A stretch of 64,000 bases of DNA from Pararhodobacter zhoushanensis (GTDB lineage: Bacteria > Pseudomonadota > Alphaproteobacteria > Rhodobacterales > Rhodobacteraceae). A program made the translations under genes and the position numbers. Location: NCBI RefSeq assembly GCF_003990445.1, contig NZ_REEZ01000005.1, positions 186,001-250,000 on the forward strand, read 5' to 3'. The notes under the pieces were generated by a model. The model searched no databases. It was not told where the DNA came from and was given only the letters and a program-made list of their open reading frames with translations. Within the stretch, counting starts at the first letter, position 1. Every line of letters begins with the position of its first letter. Shown in pieces: positions 34,022 to 41,736 of this stretch.

Positions 34022-34180
34022 ATGGATATTCTGGCGATCCTGATTCCGGTTTCGCTGCTTTTAGGCATTGCCGGGCTGCTGGCCTTCTGGTGGACCCTGC
34101 GGCGCGGGCAGTACGATGACCCCGAAGGAGACAGCCAGCGCATCCTGCGCGGTGACTACGACGACCACCCTAAACCGTGA
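34022..34180 (+). CDS. ccoS: cbb3 oxidase maturation protein CcoS
   Basis: CcoS (FixS) is a tiny single-pass protein needed for cofactor insertion into cbb3 oxidase. The 52-residue reading frame begins M-D-I-L-A-I-L-I-P-V-S-L-L-L-G and has the typical F-W-W-T-L-R-R-G-Q-Y-D-D-P-E-G-D motif after the helix, ending D-D-H-P-K-P. It starts 10 nt after ccoI. It is short enough to be missed by length-filtered gene finding. Confidence 0.92.
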   Translation: MDILAILIPVSLLLGIAGLLAFWWTLRRGQYDDPEGDSQRILRGDYDDHPKP

Positions 34181-34208
34181 TGGAACCCAAAAGCAGACCC
34201 GCACGGCC

Positions 34209-34238
34209 TTGACCTTTGGGCGCTTGAGGCACTTATTA
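34209..34238 (+). promoter_or_regulatory. promoter of sodB
   Basis: TTGACC (34209-34214) and TTATTA (34233-34238) are spaced by 18 nt, about 34 nt before the sodB ATG. A GAGG ribosome site is at 34261-34264. Confidence 0.55.
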
Positions 34239-34271
34239 CCCCCAACGCAACCAAACGAAAGAGGTACCGCG

Positions 34272-34874
34272 ATGTCCTTCACCCTTCCCGACCTTCCCTA
34301 TGCCCACGATGCTCTGGCCTCGCTCGGCATGTCCAAGGAAACGCTGGAATTCCACCACGACATCCACCACAAGGCCTATGTCGACAACGGCAACAAGCTG
34401 ATCGCCGGCACCGAGTGGGAAGGCAAGTCGGTCGAAGAGATCGTCAAGGGCACCTACCAGTCGGGCGCTGTGGCGCAGAACGGCATCTTCAACAACGCCT
34501 CGCAGCACTGGAACCACACCCAGTTCTGGGAAATGATGGGCCCGAGCGGCAACGCCATGCCCGGTTCGCTGGAGAAAGCCATCGTTGACAGCTTCGGCTC
34601 GGTCGACAAGTTCAAAGAAGATTTCTCGGCTGCCGGTGCCGGTCAGTTCGGCTCGGGCTGGGCCTGGCTGGTGAAAGACACCGATGGCGGGCTGAAAGTC
34701 ACCAAGACTGAAAACGGCGTGAACCCGCTGTGCTTCGGCCAGACCGCACTGCTGGGCTGCGACGTGTGGGAGCACTCCTACTACATCGATTTCCGCAACA
34801 AGCGCCCGGCCTACCTGACCAACTTCCTCGACAAGCTGGTCAACTGGGAAAACGTCGCGGCGCGTCTGGGCTGA
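34272..34874 (+). CDS. sodB: iron superoxide dismutase
   Basis: The cytoplasmic enzyme converts superoxide to peroxide and oxygen. Metal ligands are the His in E-F-H-H-D-I-H-H-K-A-Y, the His in A-S-Q-H-W-N-H-T-Q-F-W, and the Asp/His pair in C-D-V-W-E-H-S-Y-Y. The F-W-E-M-M-G-P and A-Q-F-G-S-G-W segments support the Fe subclass. The 200-residue length is normal. It has its own promoter and terminator. Confidence 0.95.
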   Translation: MSFTLPDLPYAHDALASLGMSKETLEFHHDIHHKAYVDNGNKLIAGTEWEGKSVEEIVKGTYQSGAVAQNGIFNNASQHWNHTQFWEMMGPSGNAMPGSLEKAIVDSFGSVDKFKEDFSAAGAGQFGSGWAWLVKDTDGGLKVTKTENGVNPLCFGQTALLGCDVWEHSYYIDFRNKRPAYLTNFLDKLVNWENVAARLG

Positions 34875-34897
34875 ACCCCGCGCCGATACGAGACAGG

Positions 34898-34925
34898 AAA
34901 AGGGGGGCCGCGCGCCCCCCTTTTT
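34898..34925 (+). terminator. terminator after sodB
   Basis: AAAAGGGGGG (34898-34907) pairs with CCCCCCTTTT (34915-34924), with a T run at the end. Confidence 0.75.
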
Positions 34926-34990
34926 GCGTCTGGAACCCCGCAACTCGGGGGCATCGAGCCCCCTCGCCGCGGCGCGCGTGCCGCGCGCAA

Positions 34991-35099
34991 GGGGGGCTTT
35001 CTGCCCCCCTCGGCCTGACGGCCTCACCCCCTGAGGATATTTGCGGCATAAAGTTGGGTTAACGACTCGTTAAGTTTCAACTTTATGCTTCAAATATCC
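34991..35099. repeat. composite structured repeat, copy 1
   Basis: Parts in order: hairpin GGGGGGC-TTTCT-GCCCCCC (34991-35009), the motif CGGCCTGACGGCC (35011-35023), a C-rich bridge, then a 65-nt hairpin. Outer arms of the latter (35035-35043 and 35091-35099; GGATATTTG / CAAATATCC) and middle arms (35047-35056 and 35078-35087) pair exactly, separated by a 3x3 internal loop, and the inner stem is TTAACG-ACT-CGTTAA. A second copy with the same order of parts is at 53983-54091. No ORF or tRNA fits. The 185 nt between sodB and panC contain little else. Confidence 0.7.
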
Positions 35100-35110
35100 A
35101 CGGGTGGGGT

Positions 35111-36031
35111 TCAGGGGAGGGGGCGTGCCTCCTCCCCTGGCGAGGGGGGCTCGGGGGGGCGAGCAGCCCCTCCGATCTGCGCGTCCTCAGGCTGCACCAC
35201 CCGCTGATCCAGCAGCAGCACAGCCCCGAACCGCACCGCCAGCAGCAGCACCGCCGGCGCGGTGAGCGGTCCGGCGATTGTTCCCAGCGTTTCGGCGTCG
35301 CGGATGTCGGCGGATTGCAGCTCGGCGCGTGGTTCTGCCTGAAGTGTCGCCGCGACCCAGGCCCTCAGCCGGGACGCCGTGATGCCGGTTTTCGCCATCT
35401 CTTCGGCCTCGGACAGCGCGCGCGACAGCACCAGCGCGGCAGCGCGGTCCTGAGCCGTCAGCCGGGCGTTGCGGGTGGACACGGCCAGCCCGTCGGCGTC
35501 ACGCACGGTCGGGACACCCAGCACGCGCAGCGGCATATCCAGATCGCGCACCATCTGCCGGATCACGCAGAGCTGCTGGTAATCCTTCTCGCCAAAACAG
35601 GCGACATCCGGCTGCACGATGTTGCACAGCTTGGTAAACGCCGTCGCCACACTGCGGAAATGCACCGGCCTGAACTTGCCGATCAGGGTCTTCGCCAGCT
35701 CGGTCGTTTCCACCATGGTTTGCGCGTCGGGCCCGAACATCTCGTCCACCGAGGGCGCGAAGACCGCATCCACCCCGGCCGCGTGCAGCGCCGCCTCATC
35801 CCATTCCGGCACGCGCGTCCGGGTGGCGACGTCATCGGTAAGCCCAAAGGGCGTGGGGCTGGCAAAGATCGACACGACGACCCGCGCCGCCTCGCTTTTT
35901 GCCCGCGCGACCAGCGCCTTGTGCCCGTCATGCACAAAGCTTGAGGTCGGCACCAGCGCAACCGCCTCGCCCGCCGCGCGCCAACTGCGCGCGACGTCGC
36001 GCATCGCGGATTTTGTCGTGATGAGCTGCAT
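35111..36031 (-). CDS. divergent pantothenate synthetase-like protein (PanC family)
   Basis: PanC joins pantoate and beta-alanine with ATP. The family is clear from R-P-V-H-F-R-S-V-A-T-A-F-T-K-L, N-I-V-Q-P-D-V-A-C-F-G-E-K-D and S-T-R-N-A-R-L. Key N-terminal residues differ: the M-G-A-L-H-E-G-H loop reads S-S-F-V-H-D-G-H (residues 30-37, HxGH kept), and S-I-F-V-N-P-x-Q-F-G reads S-I-F-A-S-P-T-P-F-G (Asn and the substrate-binding Gln lost, Ser58 and Pro61). Activity is therefore doubtful. The tail (P-S-P-G-E-E-A-R) is proline-rich and runs into the repeat. panB is not nearby. Confidence 0.78.
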   Translation of the reverse strand: MQLITTKSAMRDVARSWRAAGEAVALVPTSSFVHDGHKALVARAKSEAARVVVSIFASPTPFGLTDDVATRTRVPEWDEAALHAAGVDAVFAPSVDEMFGPDAQTMVETTELAKTLIGKFRPVHFRSVATAFTKLCNIVQPDVACFGEKDYQQLCVIRQMVRDLDMPLRVLGVPTVRDADGLAVSTRNARLTAQDRAAALVLSRALSEAEEMAKTGITASRLRAWVAATLQAEPRAELQSADIRDAETLGTIAGPLTAPAVLLLAVRFGAVLLLDQRVVQPEDAQIGGAARPPEPPSPGEEARPLP

Positions 36032-36173
36032 CGCACCCCCCAAGGCTGAGCGCGATCCCTAGCGTCCTGCGCCACGACCGGCAAGCCGCATGGGGCGGCG
36101 GCGCAGGCGCATGATTGTTCGCGGCCCCGGCGCGGTGCACAATGGCCCCACCCCGTCCAAGGAACCGCCGCCC

Positions 36174-37121
36174 ATGCTGACCGCCGATCTGAGCAAGCTC
36201 TTGACCCTGCGCCATTTGCGGGTCATCGCCACGCTGGCCGATCTCAAGCTGGTGGCGCGGGTGGCCGAGGCGCTGAACCTCTCGCAGCCCGCGATTTCCA
36301 AGCAGATCGCCGAGCTGGAGCGCCTCGTCGGCACGCCCCTCGTCACGCGTGAGCGTAACCGGCTGTTCCTGACCCCCATCGGCGCGCGCCTTGCCGTGCA
36401 TGCGCAGCAGGTGCTCAGCCAGCTTGACCGTGCCGCCTTTGACATCGAGGCCATGGCGACCGGCATCACCGGATCGGTTTCCATCGGCGTCGTCAGTTCG
36501 GTTGCGCCGATCCTGTTGCCCGCCGCCCTGACGCTGTTCAAACGCGGCGCGCCGACCGCCAGCGTCACCATCACCGAGGGGCATTTCACCGCCCTCTATC
36601 CGCAGTTCGAGGCCGGGCAGATCGACCTGTTGATCGCCCGCACCTGGCAACCGCAGGAGCTGCCCGGCGTGCGCCAGAGCGTGCTGATGCGCGACGCCGT
36701 GGTGGTTGTTGCCGGGCGCGACCACCCGCTTGGCCTGCGCGAGACCCTGCAATGGGCCGATGTCACTGACTGGCCGTGGCTCTTGCCGCAAAGCACTTCG
36801 GTCGCGCTCAATGCGGTCGAGGCGCATTTCGCCCGGCTGGGTCTGCCGCTGCCGACCAACACCATCGCCTCGGTCTCGCTGTCGCTCAATCTGGCGCTGA
36901 TGCGGGCCATGCCGGTGCTGGGCCTCTTCCCCAAGAGCCTCGCCCAGACCCATGTCGCGCGCGGTGACATCGTCGTGCTGCCGCTGGAGACCGACGGGCT
37001 GCTGTCCGAGGCCCGCAGCTTCTGGCACACCCGCGGGCCCGAGACGAACAACACCCTCGCGCTGTTCCTGCGCTGTCTCGATCAGGCGGCCGCAGAGCGC
37101 AATACCATTCCGAACGGTTAA
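36174..37121 (+). CDS. LysR-family transcriptional regulator
   Basis: The 315-residue regulator has the N-terminal winged helix (T-L-R-H-L-R-V-I-A-T-L-A-D ... L-S-Q-P-A-I-S-K-Q-I-A-E-L-E-R) and a periplasmic-binding-like effector domain from about residue 95. ATG 36174 has AAGGA upstream; an upstream in-frame start at 36090 adds arginine-rich sequence and is unlikely. It precedes the amidase-TRAP genes on the same strand with a 109-nt gap and is their likely regulator. Confidence 0.88.
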   Translation: MLTADLSKLLTLRHLRVIATLADLKLVARVAEALNLSQPAISKQIAELERLVGTPLVTRERNRLFLTPIGARLAVHAQQVLSQLDRAAFDIEAMATGITGSVSIGVVSSVAPILLPAALTLFKRGAPTASVTITEGHFTALYPQFEAGQIDLLIARTWQPQELPGVRQSVLMRDAVVVVAGRDHPLGLRETLQWADVTDWPWLLPQSTSVALNAVEAHFARLGLPLPTNTIASVSLSLNLALMRAMPVLGLFPKSLAQTHVARGDIVVLPLETDGLLSEARSFWHTRGPETNNTLALFLRCLDQAAAERNTIPNG

Positions 37122-37155
37122 GGTTCACGCCCAAGAATTCAATATTACCGGCTGA

Positions 37156-37188
37156 AATTTCCCCATAACCATAACGCCGGGAGAAATT
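37156..37188. promoter_or_regulatory. possible LysR operator
   Basis: AATTTCCCC (37156-37164) and GGGAGAAATT (37179-37188) form an imperfect dyad in the AT-rich gap between the LysR gene and the amidase gene. Its length and spacing are loosely like LysR sites. Confidence 0.3.
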
Positions 37189-37230
37189 ATAGGCACGGAG
37201 CGTCCCGCGGGCGATCCGGTCAGAGGGCCA

Positions 37231-38754
37231 ATGACCGCACATCCACTCGCCGCGCTGACGGCGCACCAGATGCTCGCCGCATTTGCGCAGGGCACCCTGA
37301 CACCCAGCACGCTGCTGGAGGCGCTGCTGATGCATATCGCCGCGATCAATCCCGCTATCAACGCGCTGACCGCCTTTGACATCGACGCGGCACGGGACGA
37401 GGCCGCGCTCTCCACCCAGCGCTGGGCCAAGGGTCAACCCAAAGGGTTGCTCGATGGATTGCCGATTGGCGTCAAGGACTTGCAGGAAACCAAGGGCCTG
37501 CTGACCACCTATGGCAACCCGCGCTCGCGCAACCATGTCCCGGCGCAGGATCTGCCGATGGTCGCCCGTTTGCGCGCCGCCGGGGCCATCGTGCTGGCCA
37601 AGACCAACGTGCCGGAACTGGGCGCTGGCGGCAACACCCGCAACCCGGTCTGGGGCGCGACCGGCAACCCGTTCAACCCAGCGCTGATCGTCGGCGGTTC
37701 GTCCGGCGGCTCGGCGGCGGCGCTGGCGGCGGATCTGGTGCCGCTGGCCACCGGCTCGGACACCGGCGGCTCGCTGCGCCTGCCCGCCGCGCTGTGTGGC
37801 ATCGTCGGCTATCGACCGTCGGTCGATGTGATCGCGCATCCGACGCGGCCTCTGGGCTGGTCGGCGATCTCGGTGCTGGGGCCGATGGCGCGCACCGTGG
37901 ACGATCTGGTGCTGATGCTGCGCGCCTGTCACGGCTTTGATCCGGGCGATCCCTTGTCCGCGCCGTCCGACCCCGCCCGCTTCGATGCACTGCCCCCGCG
38001 CGACCCCGGCACCCTGCGGCTGGGCTATAGCGAGGATTTCGGCGGCGCGCCCGTCGACCCGCAGATCCGCGCCACCTTCCGTGCCCGCCTGGCCGCGCTC
38101 AAACCCGATGTGGCCGAGCTGCGCCCGGTGGACCTGAACCTCGGCGACATGGACCGCGCCTTTGACATCCTGCGCGCAGAAAGCTTCGTCGCGGCGTTTG
38201 GCACCGCCACGCAGACCGACCCCGACAATTTCGGCCTGCATATCCACGCCAATGTGCAGCTGGGTCTGGGCTTTACCCTTGCCGACCGCGCCTGGGCGCA
38301 TGCCGAACAGACCCGCATCCTGCGCCAGTTCAACGCCCGCATCGCCGGGCTGGACGCGATCCTGCTGCCCACCGCGCCCGTCTCGCCGTTCCCGTGGACG
38401 CAGTCGCACGCTACGCAGATCGACGGGCAGGACATGGACATCTACTACCGCTGGCTGGCGCTGACCTATCGCGGCTCGCTGACCGGCGGCCCGGCGATCA
38501 CCCTGCCCAGCGGGCTGGACCCGGAGGGCATGCCCTTTGGCCTGCAACTGCTCGGCCCGGTGCGCGGTGACGCGGGTCTTCTGGCCTGCGCGCGCAGCAT
38601 CGAGGCGCTGCTGGCCCGCGACCCGGCCACCGCCCGCCCGCGCCCTGACCTTGACGCGCTCACCCGCTCCACCGTTGATCTGCGCGCGATCGTCACCCAT
38701 CCGCCGCAGAACGACGCCGCCAGTGCCGCGCTGTCTGCGCCGACCGCCGTCTAG
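37231..38754 (+). CDS. amidase-signature-family hydrolase
   Basis: The 507-residue enzyme has the Ser-Ser-Lys triad of the amidase signature family: Lys82 in G-V-K-D-L, the cis-Ser near 157 in V-G-G-S-S-G-G-S, and the nucleophile Ser181 in G-S-D-T-G-G-S. It hydrolyses an amide; the substrate cannot be read. ATG 37231 follows CAGAGGG. It lies 10 nt before the TRAP permease gene, which links it to an imported amide or nitrogen compound. Confidence 0.9.
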   Translation: MTAHPLAALTAHQMLAAFAQGTLTPSTLLEALLMHIAAINPAINALTAFDIDAARDEAALSTQRWAKGQPKGLLDGLPIGVKDLQETKGLLTTYGNPRSRNHVPAQDLPMVARLRAAGAIVLAKTNVPELGAGGNTRNPVWGATGNPFNPALIVGGSSGGSAAALAADLVPLATGSDTGGSLRLPAALCGIVGYRPSVDVIAHPTRPLGWSAISVLGPMARTVDDLVLMLRACHGFDPGDPLSAPSDPARFDALPPRDPGTLRLGYSEDFGGAPVDPQIRATFRARLAALKPDVAELRPVDLNLGDMDRAFDILRAESFVAAFGTATQTDPDNFGLHIHANVQLGLGFTLADRAWAHAEQTRILRQFNARIAGLDAILLPTAPVSPFPWTQSHATQIDGQDMDIYYRWLALTYRGSLTGGPAITLPSGLDPEGMPFGLQLLGPVRGDAGLLACARSIEALLARDPATARPRPDLDALTRSTVDLRAIVTHPPQNDAASAALSAPTAV

Positions 38755-38764
38755 GAGCCCGCCG

Positions 38765-40048
38765 ATGTGGATCGCGCCCCTCGCCTTTGTCGCGCTGCTG
38801 ATCAGCGGCACCGCTTTCGCCTATATGATGGGCGCGGTGTCGGTGGTGACCTTTTTCGCCGCCGACCGCGCGCAGTACCTGTCGATCATGCCGCAACGCA
38901 TCTTCGCGCAGCTCGATGTGTTTTCCTTCATGGCGATGCCGTTGTTCATCCTGACGGCGGAAATCATGACCCGCGCGGGCGTCACCCGCAGCCTGATCGA
39001 CTTTGCCATGGCGATGGTCGGCCGCTTCAAGGGCGGGCTGGGGCACGTCAATATCCTGACCTCGGTGTTCTTCGCCGGGATCTCGGGCTCGGCCATCGCG
39101 GATTCCGCCGCCCTGTCGCGCACCTTTGTGCCCGAGATGGTCGCGCGCGGCTATGACCGCTACTACGCCGGAGCGATCACCGCGGCCTCGTCGATGATCG
39201 GGCCGATCATCCCGCCCTCGATCATCATGATCATCTACGGCGGGCTGACCGGCGTGTCGGTCGGTGCGCTGTTCTCAGCGGGGATCGTGCCGGGCCTGCT
39301 GCTGGCCGTGGCGCTGATGGCGCTCAATACCCTGATCGCGCATCTGCGAAATCACCCTGGTGGCCGCGACCCCAGCCTGCCGCGCTTCTGGCCCGCCCTG
39401 CGCCGCGCGGCACCGGCGCTGATGCTGCCGGTTATCATCCTTGGCACACTGGTGTTCGGCCTTGCCACGCCCACCGAAGGCTCCGCCGTCGCCGTCTGCT
39501 TCGCGCTGCTGGCAGGCCTGTTCTACAACGGGCTGAGCGTAAAAATGGTGGCCGAGGCGCTGGAAGCCACCGCCCGCCTGACCGGCACGATCTTCATCAT
39601 TCTCGCCGCGATCTCGCTTCTGGGCTATCTCGCCGGGCAACTGGGCTGGTCCGAGGCCTTGGCGGACTGGGTCGACAGCATCGGCCTGACCGGCACCAAG
39701 TACCTGTTTTTCCTGATCGCCATCTTTCTGGTGGCAGGCATGTTCATGGACACGCCGGTGGCCCTGACCCTGCTGATCCCGCTCTTTGTCCCGCAAGCGG
39801 TCGAGCAGGGGATCAACCCCATCCATCTGGGCATCGTGCTGTGCTTCAACCTGTGCATCGGCCTGATCACGCCGCCCTTGGGCAAATGTCTGGTCGTCGT
39901 CGCGGCCCTGACCGACCTCAATTACTGGCGGCTGGCGCGGGCTGCGCTGCCGTTTATCGCCGTGCAGATCCTGTTGCTGCTGGCGCTGGCCTATTGGCCG
40001 GAAATCAGCCTTGCGCTGCCGCGCTTCGCCGGTTTCGCCGTGAACTGA
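38765..40048 (+). CDS. dctM: TRAP transporter large permease subunit (DctM-type)
   Basis: The 427-residue membrane protein has about 12 helices, with the DctM landmarks G-I-S-G-S-A-I-A-D-S-A-A-L, G-P-I-I-P-P-S-I-I-M-I-I-Y-G, and L-I-T-P-P-L-G-K. It forms the main pore of a tripartite ATP-independent periplasmic transporter driven by sodium or proton gradients. AGGAG lies 10 nt before ATG 38765. The order M-P-Q is unusual (P-Q-M is commoner). Confidence 0.93.
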   Translation: MWIAPLAFVALLISGTAFAYMMGAVSVVTFFAADRAQYLSIMPQRIFAQLDVFSFMAMPLFILTAEIMTRAGVTRSLIDFAMAMVGRFKGGLGHVNILTSVFFAGISGSAIADSAALSRTFVPEMVARGYDRYYAGAITAASSMIGPIIPPSIIMIIYGGLTGVSVGALFSAGIVPGLLLAVALMALNTLIAHLRNHPGGRDPSLPRFWPALRRAAPALMLPVIILGTLVFGLATPTEGSAVAVCFALLAGLFYNGLSVKMVAEALEATARLTGTIFIILAAISLLGYLAGQLGWSEALADWVDSIGLTGTKYLFFLIAIFLVAGMFMDTPVALTLLIPLFVPQAVEQGINPIHLGIVLCFNLCIGLITPPLGKCLVVVAALTDLNYWRLARAALPFIAVQILLLLALAYWPEISLALPRFAGFAVN

Positions 40049-40066
40049 TCTTAGGGAGGAACGACC

Positions 40067-41041
40067 ATGAAACTGACCACACTGACCCTTGCCACCCTGC
40101 TGGCAGCCGCCACCACAGCCCAGGCCGAGGTGAAGATCGCGCTGGATACCGCGCCCGATCTGGCCACCTCGGGCTCGTATAACTGGGTGAGCGCATTTGA
40201 AGCCTCGCTCACCGCCGCCGGGATGGACGTGCGCGAACTGCCGCGCGGCGCAGTCGGGGCCGAGGCCGAGGTTTTCGACCAGATCACCACCGGCCTGCTG
40301 GAAGTCTCGCTGTCGGATGTCCGCTCGGTCGCGCAGGTGGACCCGTTCATCTACGGCGTCCGTCTGCCCTATATCTTCGACGATGCCGCCCATATGGACC
40401 GCGCGCTGGCCGCCGGTGACGTGTTCGCCCGGATCAACGAGGCCATCGCCGGGCAGGAAGTCATCCTTGCCGCACTGGTGCCGCTGGGGCCGTCGTCGGG
40501 CATCATCACCACCGATCAGGCCGTGCGCAGCCCCGCCGACATGAGCGGCCTTCGCATGCGCGCCCTCGATGACGCGCAGATCGCCATGTATCAGGCTTGG
40601 GGTTCCAGCGGCACCATCGTGCCTTGGGGTGAGGTGCCGACCGGCCTGCAAACCGGCGTGATCGACGGCTACCTGAACTCGCCCACCGTGCCGATCATGT
40701 TCGGTCAGACCGACTTTGTGCACAACTTCTCGGACGCCGGGGTGATCATCCCGCTGCGCGCCGTGCTGTTCTCGCAGGCGTGGTACAATGACCTGTCCGA
40801 CGCCGACCGCGCTGCCGTCGATGCGGCGGTCGAGGCGGGCAATGCCGCGAACCGCGCGTGGCTGGCCGGCATGACCGACACCGCGCTCACCGATCTTGAG
40901 GCCGCAGGCGTCACCGTCCAGCGCCTGAGCCCGGAAGAGCGCGCCGTGTTCCGCGACCTGTCCGCGACCACCTACCAGTCCGACCTGATGGCCGCCGACG
41001 CGGTCGCGCGCTGGGTCGATCTGGCCGCACAAACGCGCTGA
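40067..41041 (+). CDS. dctP: TRAP transporter substrate-binding protein (DctP-type)
   Basis: A 20-residue signal peptide (K-L-T-T-L-T-L-A-T-L-L-A-A-A-T-T-A-Q-A) precedes a DctP fold. The ligand-gripping M-S-G-L-R-M-R-A-L-D-D segment (about residue 160) has the conserved Arg, and the G-Y-L-N-S-P-T-V-P hinge is present. It captures the substrate in the periplasm. The next gene (DctQ) is separated by a strong hairpin, consistent with extra SBP expression. Confidence 0.9.
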   Translation: MKLTTLTLATLLAAATTAQAEVKIALDTAPDLATSGSYNWVSAFEASLTAAGMDVRELPRGAVGAEAEVFDQITTGLLEVSLSDVRSVAQVDPFIYGVRLPYIFDDAAHMDRALAAGDVFARINEAIAGQEVILAALVPLGPSSGIITTDQAVRSPADMSGLRMRALDDAQIAMYQAWGSSGTIVPWGEVPTGLQTGVIDGYLNSPTVPIMFGQTDFVHNFSDAGVIIPLRAVLFSQAWYNDLSDADRAAVDAAVEAGNAANRAWLAGMTDTALTDLEAAGVTVQRLSPEERAVFRDLSATTYQSDLMAADAVARWVDLAAQTR

Positions 41042-41048
41042 TCCTGTC

Positions 41049-41074
41049 GCGGCGGGCCACCCCCGGCCCGCCGC
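41049..41074 (+). terminator. hairpin between dctP and dctQ
   Basis: A 10-bp perfect stem GCGGCGGGCC / GGCCCGCCGC closes on ACCCCC. No T run follows, so it probably stabilises or attenuates rather than fully stops the transcript, giving more binding protein than permease. Confidence 0.55.
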
Positions 41075-41101
41075 CCCTGTCCTGAACTTCTGAGGCCTGC
41101 C

Positions 41102-41638
41102 ATGCGCCGCATCATTCTGGGTCTGAGCAACGGCATCAACGCCGTCGTCCGCCGCATCACCATCTTTGCCGTGGCGCTGATGTTCGTGGCCGTGATGATT
41201 CAGGTCATCGCCCGCTATGTCTTCTCATCCCCGCCCGTCTGGACCGAAGACGTCGCGCGCTATGCGATGGTCTGGACCGGCCTCTTGGGCGCCTCGCTCT
41301 CGTTCAAATCCCGCAGCGATGCCGTGCTGATGCAAAGCGTCTTTCCCAGCCGTCCGCATCTGCTGGGCCTGTTGGCCGAGGCGCTGCAAACCGTTGCCAT
41401 CCTGACCTTTATCCTGCCGGTGCTCTATTTCTGCTTCTTCGATCTGCGCGGCACCATGGCGCGCAGCTATCTGGCGCGGCAGGCGGGCATCACCATGGAC
41501 ACGCTGGGCATTCCGATGGTCTGGATCTCGGTCGTGGTGCCGGTGTCGTTCATCATCATCCTGATCCACCTCGCCGCCCGCTGGGCCGAAGGCCACAGCC
41601 GTCACGACCAGACCGAACTCACCGCCGCGCTCGACTGA
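41102..41638 (+). CDS. dctQ: TRAP transporter small permease subunit (DctQ-type)
   Basis: The 178-residue protein has four transmembrane helices and the family features Y-V-F-S-S-P-P-V-W-T-E-D-V-A-R-Y near residue 40 and S-F-K-S-R-S-D-A-V near residue 75. It completes the DctM-DctP-DctQ set. No other transporter subunit is adjacent. Confidence 0.9.
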   Translation: MRRIILGLSNGINAVVRRITIFAVALMFVAVMIQVIARYVFSSPPVWTEDVARYAMVWTGLLGASLSFKSRSDAVLMQSVFPSRPHLLGLLAEALQTVAILTFILPVLYFCFFDLRGTMARSYLARQAGITMDTLGIPMVWISVVVPVSFIIILIHLAARWAEGHSRHDQTELTAALD

Positions 41639-41736
41639 GCGCGTCGTTTTCGCGCCTCGACTGGTCGGGTGCATTTCACCGCGCGGCGCGATTACCTGCG
41701 AAACCGGACCCAAACCAGCAATCGGAGCCCGGTGCG

